NCBI GenBank assembly: GCA_958430865.1
Contig: CAUDNR010002212.1
Location: forward strand, 1-54,421
Length of the DNA: 54,421 nt
From: Entrophospora sp. SA101
Taxonomy: Eukaryota; Glomeromycota; Glomeromycetes; Entrophosporales; Entrophosporaceae
Reading direction: 5' to 3'
This document shows positions 44,490 through 54,421 of the stretch, piece by piece. A program made the translations under genes and the position numbers. The notes below the pieces were generated by a model. It did not search any database. It worked only from the letters and a program-made list of their open reading frames with translations, and was not told the origin of the DNA. Within the stretch, counting starts at the first letter, position 1, and every line of letters starts with the position of its first letter.

Positions 44490-44675
44490 AATTTGTGCCT
44501 CCAGTTATTAATAAATAACTTGTCTCCTTCAGCAGAAGAAATTAATCCATCATTTATCTGGAGAAAAAATGTCAAAGCTGAAAAAAATTTAATAGAGTCA
44601 TTGGAAAAATTGATAGAATTTGATCTTGATGATGATGAAAGTGGATTTATTGATATAAATAGAGACCCACAATAA
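44490..44675 (+). pseudogene. Short acidic ORF remnant
   Basis: Plus-strand peptide LSPSAEEINPSFIWRKNVKA, then EKNLIESLEKLIEFDLDDDE, ending INRDPQ-stop. It looks like a natural acidic C-terminus, perhaps of the transposase whose relatives lie nearby, but I see no catalytic motif and no upstream exon. Confidence 0.25.
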
Positions 44676-44839
44676 AAGTGATTTAAATAGAATGATTTAT
44701 TTTATTAATAAACACTACTTTCATACATTCATACACAAATTTCAAATATATACATTTTTTGTAGGGTATACCTACATCAATCAACTTCTTTCATTTTACA
44801 AATGAGTGCTTCATCAGACTAATTTGAATGTATTGAGAC

Positions 44840-45080
44840 TATATGTGCTGCCCAAATTAAAAATCAAGAACCCCGAATTACTTTGCACATCCCAAATGTA
44901 AAATCCCAAAATAAAATAATGCACCAAAGAGGTTGTTAGTAGTTTGGAATTTGGGAATTCTTTGACATACTGCCCCAAATTCACTTTGTACATTTGGGAT
45001 GACATAACCCCAAATGGTTTGGGAATCATGTACAATTGAGACACTACCATATAATACAAATGTAACTCCCAAAACACCCT
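44840..45080. repeat. Cluster of TCCCAAA/TTTGGGA motifs
   Basis: About ten copies of CCCAAA or TTTGGG in both orientations in 240 bp. They include the inverted pair CATCCCAAATGTA (44887-44899) and TACATTTGGGATG (44989-45001). The flanking copies are TGCCCAAATT (44849) and TGCCCCAAATTC (44971). The pattern resembles subterminal transposase-binding repeats. No terminal repeats were found. Confidence 0.45.
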
Positions 45081-45384
45081 CATTGCTTAATGAATCCATC
45101 ACATGCCTGGTGGTAGATCTGGTGGTATATAATCACCTGATGATGATAATCTTAATGTAAATAACATTCTAAATGAATTCCTTGCCATAGCAGACTATAA
45201 TTAGATCCTTGTCATAATGGGATTTTTAAGTAAATTTTTTTTTTATGTATCCCATTCATCTGCCGCGACAAGGTTTGAAAGGAAAAAAAATTAAAGCTTT
45301 TTCTCATGCTAATCTATTGACTGGGAAAGAACATAGCAAGAATTAAACCCTGTTAAAAGGCCAGATTAATTTAATCGATTTTAA

Positions 45385-45640
45385 TCAGCATAACCACAAA
45401 ACCCAAAGAGATTTGCATTAATCTCCCAAAACAGAGAAGCCTTGGAAGAAGCTTTATTACCAGTTTTGTTACTGAACAAAATGCTAAATTATTTGATAAA
45501 GAAGTGGATTTATCAAAATTCATTTTAATTGCTACTATTTTTACACATGAAACTGAAAAATATTGGGTTTTTTGCTTTCTTGTTAATGTCAACACTGCTC
45601 AGAGAAAATTCACCAAATCAGATGTATTAACAATTTCGGA
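45385..45640 (+). pseudogene. Decayed ORF, family A copy 2 (unknown)
   Basis: Shares with 43970-44200 the nucleotide words GAAGAAGCTTTAT, ACCAGTTTT, TTATCAAA and ACACATGAAAC, at the same spacing. Frames are broken. Function unknown. Confidence 0.35.
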
Positions 45641-46049
45641 GCAATGTTTGCATAAATGAGTTTTAATTTATTCAAAAAAGTTTTCTTGGACAAATATTAT
45701 TATTGACTATTAGTGCCTTCACTTTTAATTAATTTAGTTTTATTGGTTTGTTGTTGGTTCCAAAAAAATGTAGTAATTTATATCAAATCCTTGGTAATAC
45801 AAATGTTCGCTTTGTTTCCTAACCTTGTGACGGTTTCCCTATATTATTTTAATAAACCAATTGCTTGAGTTATATCCTAATTTAAACTTATTTGTACATA
45901 TATACAAGTGCAATTTAACGTTTTAATTTTTTTTTTTGATATGAATGAATTATTCTCTTTAACAAACAACAAAGAAATTAGTATGAATTATTCGCTTTTT
46001 TTTATATGGCAACTTGGTTGATTCCTTTTAACAATAAAGAATTGATTTA

Positions 46050-46230
46050 GGTATCATAACAACTGAATTGCCTACTGATGAAAATATTGTCGAAGATATT
46101 CTCATTTCAGAAGGTGTCTAGAAATCCAAAGATATTGAAATAGGAGAGGAAGAGGAAATGAACCGGTTATTTCTAATATAAGAAGGAAGGAAAGCATTTG
46201 AAACTACAAAAAAAAAAATGTTAAATTAAA
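46050..46230 (+). pseudogene. C-terminal remnant of a pogo/Tigger-like (DDE) transposase
   Basis: Plus strand: GIITTELPTDENIVEDILIS followed by a stop; then an acidic run EIGEEEE, then, after a shift, NEPVISNIRRKE and KAFETTKK. The LPTDEXIV...EEEE...EPVIS...A layout resembles the acidic tail of Tigger/pogo transposases common in such genomes. The catalytic domain is absent. Confidence 0.4.
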
Positions 46231-46775
46231 AATCACATGAAATGATCAACCGCTTTCACCTCAATTATACCCATCAAAGTACTGGTACAAGAGGAGGATA
46301 TAAAAGAGGTATGACTGTAATAGACCTTAGATCTTTCTGACAGTTAGTGTAAAATTAGTAGGAGATAACAATTTATTATTATTATTATTATGGAACTGGC
46401 ATAAATGACCCGTGTAACATTTTATCGTTATTATATAACGCGAATTTAATTATAATCCGTTGTGGCAGGGTTTAATTGTATTCACCATGCTTAAAAAACC
46501 AGTAAATTAAAACAATATTTTGAATTAATGATTGATCGATCGATTGATTTGGCAGATTCATTTATTTGCTTTATTTTAAAAATAGAAAATTTAAAACACA
46601 TTTTGTTTATTTAATTAACGTTTATTTTTTACCAAATTACTAAGCAATATGATTTTCAATAAAACATCCATGATTATTACTTGGATCAATAGTAATAATA
46701 ATAATAAATAAATAAATCTTGTAAACCAATGAAATACCTTTAACAATAACCAATAAAAATTTTCTAAATTCATGA
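46231..46775. other. Intergenic, AT-rich
   Basis: Downstream flank of the HIRA gene. ATT microsatellite at 46373-46390 and AATA tracts near 46690-46715. Nothing else seen. Confidence 0.4.
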
Positions 46776-48990
46776 TTAATTTTCATTTGTAATTCTATCT
46801 AAAGCCAAAGTATATTCTTGAATGAGTTGTTGTAAAGATCGATTAGTAGCTGAATACATATAAAAAGATATTATAAATTTAATAAATTTTAGAGAATTTA
46901 AATTTGTATTGAATTGTATTTGAATTGAATTGGAAAAATTAAAATTTATTTAGTATTAGTTTTACATAAGATAGCCAATACGTCTTTTAATAATTCATGT
47001 TTAGACATTCCCTATTTAATATATTTTTTGAATTGATAATTAATAAATAGATTAAACATTAAAAAATAAATATCTGTTATGTGTACGTATATCACATACT
47101 GCTATAAAACGATCCCTGTTTACACCATTTGCACTAATAAAATTGATGAATATATTAATCATTAATAATAGATTAGTTGAAATAATAATCATAACAATAA
47201 ATTATTAATACTATACCAAACATCAAATGTATCTAAAAGTCTTGAACAGAGTATATTTATCTTCTCACCATTGCCAACATCAGCTAATGCTTTAGCATAA
47301 CTCAACAAAATTTCTTTGTATTCATTAGGTGAGCTAACCAATTCAGCTGACAACAATTGATTATACAAATGTCCAAGTTTACTTTCGCCTTGGGCCAAAT
47401 ATGACAATGTACCATAATTATCACCTCTATCCCTTGCAATCTTTTCTATTGTATTTAATATTCCTCTTGTATCGTCACCACCATACTCTTCTGTGGTAGT
47501 TTTCATTTTTTCTTTTGATGAGTAGCGTGGATCATAAATCTGCACCCATGTTTTTGCACTAAGATGATAACACCATGCTTCGTTTGTGTCTGTCATTAAT
47601 ATTGGTACCCCACGAGGCCTGATAAATATCTTTTCAATTGATGCATAATGAAGATCAGCTAACGATGTGCTGGATGGTTGAATAATAGGTACTATGGAAA
47701 CAGACGATACTATTGATTCTAATTTTGGTAGTTTCCTATAAATAAAATAAAATAATCATGTCTTTTTTATTTCTCAAAAAAAATCTTCCTTTTACAATCG
47801 TCATCATCATCATTAAACTATTACTTACCAAACATTAATTATTCCCGTTTGAGATAAACATAATAAATATTCCCTTGATATTAATAGATGTGATGCAGCC
47901 GAGTCAAGTACAATATTTAATAACAATCTATAGATGAAATTTTTTGTTAGGGAAAAATTTTAATATAACGAATAAATTATCTATCATCTAATCAAAACAA
48001 TTATTTATTACCTTAAGCCACTATGGTCATATATTATAATACTACCATTCTCACATCCAATAACGACATATTTATCATTACCAGCAATCAATGTTACTGC
48101 ATTGGGAACAACATCGCTCCAAAGATTTACTTTGTTAAGAGAACAAACAATTCTTGAAAGACCTAAGAAGAAAAAATATATACGTACACATATATGAAAA
48201 TGTATATACATAATAATTTTTTAAAAAATTTTTACCTTGCCGATCGTTATGACATTCAACTTTAAGATCTTTCTTATATTCAGATAAATTTTTGGAAAGA
48301 AGAAATTCTTTGACTTTATGAGAAGACAATCGAACTTGTGACATGACAACCGATGGAGTAATCATTGATGATCTTATATTATCATTTTTATTATTTGATG
48401 TTGATATTGTTGATGATGATGATAGATTTTGTGTTCCACCATTCACTTTACCACCAGCAGCAGATAGTGTTGGCCTTTTGTTTGGTAAAGTAGAGCCAGT
48501 GTTTGAATCCAAAAGCACCGTCTCTTTTCTTCTTTTATTTCCAATGCATGCATTTTCCCTACTTATCTCATTATTTGGTGGATTAGTATCAGAATTTGTT
48601 GTTAATTGATTGAAATTATTTAATATTGAGGTTGTTGTTGTTGTTGATAATGATGATAATGATGATAACGATGATGAAATGTTATTATTCGTCGATGTAG
48701 CTTTCGTAAATGAAGTAGATGAGGTACTAAATTAATTTTATTATCGGGGAAGTGAATAAATAAATAAATATAACAACTAATGAAAAATATATATCTTTTT
48801 AGTACCTTATTAAAAAATTGGGTCGAATACGTTTTTTACCATCTTTTGTAATATTGGCAGGAGTAGAAGAAGTTGTTGCTGTTGCTTGATTTGAAGATTG
48901 GATAGAAGGAGAATCATTTAAAATTTGCATTTGAGGAACCTTATCAGTTTTTCGGGTATTGTTATTTTCGCTTTCGCGATCATTTTCCAT
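46776..48990 (-). CDS. HIRA/Hir-family histone chaperone subunit lacking WD40 repeats
   Basis: Eight exons on the minus strand: 48990-48806, 48726-48236, 48162-48012, 47927-47829, 47735-47217, 47133-47100, 47011-46966, 46849-46776. All introns are GT-AG; the joined frame is open and gives 532 residues. It begins MENDRESENNNTRKTD. Near residue 55 is KKRIRPNFL, like the B domain that binds ASF1. A Ser/Thr/Asn-rich linker with NKRRKE follows, then the Hira domain: LWSDVVPNAVTLIAGNDKYV, VIGCENGSIIIYD, NIVLDSAASHLLISREYLLC, LSQTGIINVW, ILMTDTNEAWCYHLSAKTWV, ending GMSKHELLKDVLAIL and LQQLIQEYTLALD. The complex deposits H3-H4 outside S phase and silences genes. Full HIRA/Hir1/Hir2 begin with seven WD40 repeats; none is encoded upstream here. 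A TATA-like TATATAAATA lies near 49100. Exons 6-8 are short and are called from frame and similarity. Confidence 0.82.
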
Positions 48991-49840
48991 TTCTGTATTG
49001 TAAAGGTGTGTTATAGTTGGTTGTTGTCGTCAAAAATAAAGGTCAATAACTGGTAACCGGCTGGTAATGAACAAACAAAGTCGTGGGGTCTTTATTTATT
49101 ATTTATATAATCAAGTTTGTTTATTTATTATATTAAAATTTTTAAATTAATTTATTATAAGAACTAAAATTTAGTTTATTTTTATTATTTTTATAATTGA
49201 AGTTTACAAATATAACAACATTCTTGTTAGAATTGTTAGAATACATATCAATATCCAAAAATGTATTTCGCTACTATTTTATTACTATTATATATGAAAG
49301 TGTACCAGTTCTCTCGGCCCAATTTCCCACTTTTTAAAATTTTGGTTATTGGTTCCTATAAATGAACTGGTATCATATTTAATATAGTGAACAATTCGAA
49401 AAAATATTTTTCTGGCAATAAACTTTCACCTATTTTTTAAAAAAAATAAAAAAGTTTATCGTGGCATACGTTCACATAAAATGATCCAGAGAAAAAAAAA
49501 AAAATTTTTTTTTTCTTACAGATTATATTCATCAATTGATCATCATCATCATCAATTTACTTTCCTATTTTGGTTGTATGTCTAAGCGTCCCTTAAAAGG
49601 AAAATTGATTCACTCACTGAACCGTATCAGTTAAACAATTAAATTAAATTAAATTAAATTAAATCGTTTTTATTTATTCTTTTTCACTTTTTAATTTGAT
49701 TAAAACGAAAAAAACACAGTCTTTAATAATAATATATCATTCATTGTATTAAAAAAAAAAAAAAATTCCTTTATAAATTGCGTCTTTCTTTAAATATATA
49801 TAAAAACTGCTTTATATTATTCAAATAAATTCATAATACC
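48991..49840. promoter_or_regulatory. Shared upstream region of the divergent HIRA and ArfGAP genes
   Basis: 850 bp between two divergent starts. It holds a TATA-like word on the minus strand (49100-49109) for the HIRA gene, TATATATAAAA (49794-49804) about 36 bp before the ArfGAP ATG, an ATTAA pentamer repeat (49637-49664), and a short inverted repeat ACCAGTTC/GAACTGGT (49304-49372). No WD40-coding sequence is present here. Confidence 0.5.
49637..49664. repeat. AATTA pentanucleotide microsatellite
   Basis: Five to six uninterrupted AATTA units in the divergent promoter region. Confidence 0.8.
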
Positions 49841-52386
49841 ATGGCTTCTTCTATGGAAAGGGTTAAAAAAGTTGTCAACGAAAAACATGAACGTATTTTA
49901 CTTGAATTGACAAAACAATCAGGAAACGATGTATGCGCTGATTGTGGCTCTAAAGGTTAGTTATTGTTGAAGAAAAAAATAAAAAAGTTAAATTTTTTTT
50001 TCATCATAATCTATTTTTCATTTATAATAATTTTTTTTTTTTGTGTACTTAGGACCACGTTGGGCATCTCATAATATTGGAATATTTTTATGTATACGTT
50101 GTGGTGGTTTGCATCGTAAAATGGGAACTCACATATCAAAAGTTAAATCAATAACTTTAGATTCTTGGACACCTGAACAAATAGAGGTAATTATAATAAT
50201 AATGATAATTTTTAAATTTAGAATAAATTAAATATATACTTATATACTTGTATATATGTAATAGAATATGCGACAATGGGGAAATTTAAAAGCAAATTTT
50301 AAATGGAATCCTCATCCTGAAATTCACCCTGCTCCGGTTAATGCTTCTGATAGGTAATTAGTTGATTTAATTTAAAAGTTTAACATCCTTTATTCCTAAA
50401 TAATATTATTAATTATTGATGGGTTGATTGTATATAGTGAAATGGAAAAATTTATTCGTAACAAATATGAAAGAAAGATTTTTATGGATAATCCAAATAA
50501 GGTGAATGACAGCAGATATGTTATAATATATATTTTCTTTCAAATATATTATCAATATTCTTATTATAATTTTTCTAAATCTTTATGATATTAGCCACCA
50601 CAATCAAAGAGCAGTTATATATCATCACCATCATCGTCATCATCCAAACGTAACTCATCCTATCCTGCCTCTTCATCCAACTCCACCTCTTCTAGTTATA
50701 ATAGCAATAACAACAATAATGATCATGCACCAAATTATGATAATTCACTTCGTCAACTTAGAGATATGGGATTCACTGATAATACTAAGAATCGTGAAAT
50801 ATTAAATACAACCAAAGGCAATCTTAGTTCTGCTATCGAGATATTAGTTAGATTACCACCTCCTAGTAGTAGTAATAGTACTGCTGGTGATTCTAAGAAT
50901 TCCATATCAAATACAACAACAACAACAGCTACGTCAAAATCCAGAATTTCAACTAATAGCAATGCTAGTAGTAATTCTTTATCATCATCTTCTAATATTG
51001 ATGATAAATTGGTTCAATTATGGAATATGGGATTTCAAGATGAACCCAAGAATCGTGAGGCACTTCGTAGAACAGGTGGTAATTTGGAAGTAGCTGCTGC
51101 TTTGTTACTTGAAGCTCGTTCAAAACAAAATGATAATAATAGTATTATTAGTATTGATATTAAAGGTAATAACAGCAATAATATTAATAGTCATATTAAA
51201 ATTCAAAGCAATAATCCATTGATAGATGTCTCATCAAGTAATAATAATTTATTAATTTCTGACAATAATAATAATAATAATAATCCTTGGAATCAGTCCA
51301 TTCAATTAAATGGTTTGTATTATTATTTGATTCTTATAAGAAAACTTTGATTTTTTTACACAAACTCTTAGTTAATTTTTCTTATTTTTAATAAAAAATT
51401 TTTATAAAGGAATGAATGTGCAATTTCAACAACATCAGCAACAACAACAACAGCAACAGCAGCAACAACAAATGTTATTAATATTAGGACAGCAACAACA
51501 GCAACAACAACAGCAACAACTTTTAAAACAATTAGAACTTCAAGAATTACAAAAGCAACAACAAACTGAATTATTTAAACAGCAAATGATGCAAAAATTG
51601 AGATTGGAAGAGGAACAAAAGCAACAACAACAACAACAACAAAATAACTTAAAATTACAATTGCTACAACAGCAGCAGCAGCAAGAGCAAGAAAGGCAAA
51701 AACAATTACAATTGCAGCAGCAGCAACCAGTAACAAATAAATTTGATAAGAATGCAATATTATCATTATATAATAACAATAATATAAATAATATAAATAA
51801 TGGATTGAATTTAACATCAAATCAATTCGGAATTAATAATCATCAATCTATGCTACTAAATAACAACCAAGGTCAAGTGTTACAAATGGGTGGTGGTAGT
51901 GATGGTTTATTGGTTGGAAAAGGAAGTGATTATAACATTGTGGCTACAACAGGAAATAATAATTTATTTGCTTCAACCATTTTTAACAATAATAATAATG
52001 GTGTTGGTGGATTTACCAACAATAATAATTTTTTTGGGCTTAATACTAATAGTAACAATTTTAATAATATTAATAATAATAATATGAATATTTTTGGAAC
52101 GAATTCAATAAATCAACAAAATTATTCAACAACATCATCATCTTCTATTATTGGAATGTCGAATTCATTGAATGTTTCTAATAATAACATTCAATCAATG
52201 CTACAACAACAACCATCTTCATCATCATCATCATCATTAGGGATTTTTGGAAATCTCCAACAACAACAACAACAACAGCAGCAGCAGCAGCAACAGCAAC
52301 AACAACAACAACAACAACAACAACAAAATAATAGTAATAGTAATTATTCATATAAAATGAGTCAACAATCATGGACAGGATTTTAA
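49841..52386 (+). CDS. ArfGAP with two UBA domains and a Gln/Asn-rich tail
   Basis: Six exons: 49841-49955, 50053-50186, 50265-50353, 50438-50501, 50595-51312, 51410-52386, giving 698 residues in frame. It activates GTP hydrolysis by Arf GTPases in vesicle traffic. The zinc finger is C32-x2-C35-x16-C52-x2-C55 ([25 protein letters not shown]), followed by [14 protein letters not shown] with the arginine finger R60 and [17 protein letters not shown]. After a Ser-rich linker come two UBA domains: [20 protein letters not shown] (about 182-222) and [20 protein letters not shown] (about 270-309). The C-terminal 320 residues are long Gln then Asn runs. The layout (ArfGAP, then UBA) resembles the fission yeast Ucp3-type and AGE/SMAP proteins. 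The ATG has a TATA box at a suitable distance. It looks intact. Confidence 0.92.
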
Positions 52387-52646
52387 TCTTTTAAATAGGA
52401 TAACATTTAAAATGTTATCAATTGATAATATTTTTAATTTTTAATTAATATATTTTATTTATTATTATATAATAGAGTATATAAAATAGATTGTAATTAT
52501 ATTGTAATAATCCTTTTATTATTTATTTTGAGGAGAGGATGAAGAAATATATATTAATTAATATCATTAATAAATTATTATCAAATAATCTATCATTATT
52601 ATTTATCATTACTTGGATAAATAATTGAATAAACTGTATTCATTTA
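52387..52646. other. Convergent 3' region between ArfGAP and ankyrin genes
   Basis: 260 bp of AT-rich DNA between two converging genes. It must contain both 3' ends; AATAAA-like words are frequent and not individually assignable. Confidence 0.4.
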
Positions 52647-53677
52647 TTAGTCACTTGCATCACTTGCTGTTCCATCATCATCATCATCATCATCTTGAGC
52701 AATATCTGCACCCTTTTATAATAATTTTTAATGAATGATTTATAGGATGAGAAATTATCTCTTTCTTTTCTCTTTAATTCAATCACCTATATAATATATC
52801 TATTAAGAAATATCATACCATTTGTAAAGCCAAAGTAGCTTGTTGAAGCAGATTTTTTAATTCTTGATTATCAAGGTCAACTAATTGTTTAGGAGTTTGT
52901 TTATTTTTATTCAAAATCCTTTTTAAGGAAGTGAAGAACGATGTAAGTATGGAATTGAAATAGATGTTATTATTTTGTTATTATTGTTATTATTATTATT
53001 ATGAAAATTTACCTTGGATCAGCACCGTAATCAATTAATAATTTCACTAAATAATAAAAACATAAATATAAATAGTTTTTCTTACAAATTATAAATTCTA
53101 AAAATATGCTTGTATGATAATGATGATGATTTACCAATTTCATATGATACTGAAGGATCATCTTTATATTCTACAGCTTGATGTAAAGGTGTATTTCCCT
53201 CTAATCGATTCTTTTGATCAATTTTAATTCCTGGTTGATTTAAAAGTTTTTCTATGACACTTAATGAGCCAAACTTTGAACTGTATAAATTATTACCAAA
53301 ATAGATGAATAAATATTGTGCGTGTGTATGAGAAAAATGAAATAATAATAATAATCATTATTATTGAAGTATACTCAACGCACGCATAATGAAGTGCCGT
53401 GTTTCCTATACCATCACTATAATTAATATCGTATGTACTAGATTCAGAAAATATCTCATCCAAAATCTCTTCAGAATCTTGTTTAGCTGCAACTAAAAGT
53501 AATTCATCTATTTATATTATATATAGTAAATACGTCGAATATAGATAATGAATGAATAAAGAAATTACTCAAAAAAATAATTAGCTAACTAATAATGATT
53601 TTATTTTTTGTTCGTGATTACTATTAAAAACAAAAAAAAAACTAACTATTTGATGCTCCTTCTTCATCGCCAGACAT
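52647..53677 (-). CDS. Small ankyrin-repeat protein with acidic C-terminus
   Basis: Six short exons on the minus strand: 53677-53647, 53492-53384, 53280-53135, 53046-53013, 52918-52819, 52712-52647. The joined frame is open and gives 161 residues. It starts MSGDEEGASN. Ankyrin repeats: GIGNTALHYAASKFGSLSVI, RLEGNTPLHQAVEYKDDPSV, VKLLIDYGADPRILNKNKQT. The tail is QDDDDDDDGTASDASD. Length, two to three repeats and an acidic tail recall the Yar1-type ribosome-biogenesis chaperones (binding Rps3), but ankyrin repeats alone cannot settle this. No single exon exceeds 150 bp, so it is missed by ORF scans. All introns are GT-AG. Confidence 0.78.
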
Positions 53678-53960
53678 TTTTTAAATTATTTTATTATTAT
53701 TTGAGAACAATCAATTTTTTGCAAAATCTGCACAAATTCAGGTTTTACCAAAATTAGAGGATTTTAGGAAAATCAAGACTTATATGGGACGTGTAACATT
53801 GATCATTACATAAATTTCCAATTTTACTGTATTTTTAAAAGAAATATGTATAGGAGATATTCCAAAAAAAAGGAGGAGATAAAATTACATCAAATATGTT
53901 ACTGACCTCCAAAATACTCTTATTGAAGTTTAGCACCAAACCATACTTATTTATCAATTT
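53678..53960. other. Upstream flank of the ankyrin gene, AT-rich
   Basis: No coding signal that I can support. Confidence 0.35.
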
Positions 53961-53984
53961 TCTTCTGGCAACCTGAAAACTTTT

Positions 53985-54202
53985 ATCATCACTATGTACC
54001 TATCATTCCTTGTATCATTGACAATTGTAATGGGAAGACTAGATCAGAAGGTAGACACACAATTAATTATGGTACAAATAAAAATGTTTTGCTACATAGT
54101 TGGAGTTATACCTGTGATTTTTGTAAAATTAACTTTTATTCTTATGATGAAAAGGCTGTTGAGAAAATTACCAGAACATGGTATGGTATGTTTATGAAAT
54201 AA
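53985..54202 (+). pseudogene. Possible exon or remnant with Cys motifs (unknown)
   Basis: Plus strand in one frame reads YVPIIPCIIDNCNGKTRSEG, RHTINYGTNKNVLLHSWSY, then TCDFCKINFYSYDEKAVEKI and TRTWYGMFMK-stop. The CxxC and paired Cys look like a zinc-binding fragment. No start codon or splice context was resolved, and the window ends soon after. It could be an exon or a transposon scrap. Confidence 0.25.
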
Positions 54203-54421
54203 CTTTATATATATTATTAATTTAATAATTATTTTTGACATCATGTATTATATTGATTGTTCAATTATAAAAATGTGTGATTGGAATAATCAAAATTATT
54301 TTTGAACTTTTAAAGATTAAGGCTCCGAATGAATCGATTCAAGTCGAATTTGAGAGTAATTCATCATATTAAATTTATATTTTTAATTTGATAATTTAAA
54401 TTTATATTACACAGTGAATCT

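Noticed and set aside
51540..52372. Minus-strand Cys- or Val-rich ORFs in the last ArfGAP exon
   Set aside because: They are antisense translations of CAA/CAG and AAT repeats.
1..54421. tRNA or rRNA genes
   Set aside because: I saw no stretch with tRNA A/B-box order or rRNA-like GC-rich sequence; a covariance scan would be needed to exclude a tRNA fully.

Overview
The window is nuclear DNA of a very AT-rich, intron-bearing fungus, most likely an arbuscular mycorrhizal fungus of the Rhizophagus type. The evidence is short GT/GC-AG introns, asparagine- and glutamine-rich proteins, an expanded-type TKL kinase with a degenerate zinc-ribbon head, MATH-BTB and BACK/TLDc proteins, and a dense litter of small DNA transposons. 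This assignment rests on family resemblance, not on a search.

Layout. A block of about 17.3 kb occurs twice in the same orientation: copy 1 at 337-17897 and copy 2 at 24099-41376. Every stretch I compared is identical except one extra 283-bp tandem duplication in copy 1. The copies are separated by about 6.2 kb that contains a run of 10 Ns (23279-23288), so this is either a very recent segmental duplication or a scaffolding artefact. Each copy carries, left to right: a wrecked TnpB/Fanzor-type gene, an intact DNA topoisomerase I gene (TOP1), a hAT-like MITE, a decayed unknown gene, a mitochondrial phenylalanyl-tRNA synthetase gene, a MATH-BTB gene on the minus strand, a pogo-like MITE, remnants of an older kinase tandem array, a decayed coiled-coil gene, a TKL kinase gene with a one-base frameshift, and the left part of a Tc1/mariner-like MITE in which the block ends.

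The spacer (17898-24098) is a transposon graveyard: the right half of that MITE, a 721-bp pogo-like element, piggyBac and Tc1 transposase tails, an 11-unit minisatellite of about 100 bp with splice-site-like motifs, an inverted 76-bp scrap of the kinase 3' end next to the N run, and a coiled-coil pseudogene.

Right of copy 2 (41377-46775) is a BACK/TLDc gene destroyed by two insertions and several decayed transposase fragments. From 46776 onward the sequence is conserved housekeeping: a HIRA-type histone chaperone gene without a WD40 propeller (minus), an ArfGAP with two UBA domains (plus; a divergent pair with HIRA) and a small ankyrin-repeat gene (minus). The housekeeping genes show no operon-like link. 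The common theme is unrelated genes embedded in decayed DNA transposons. The most noteworthy item is the Fanzor relic at the left end of each duplicated block.
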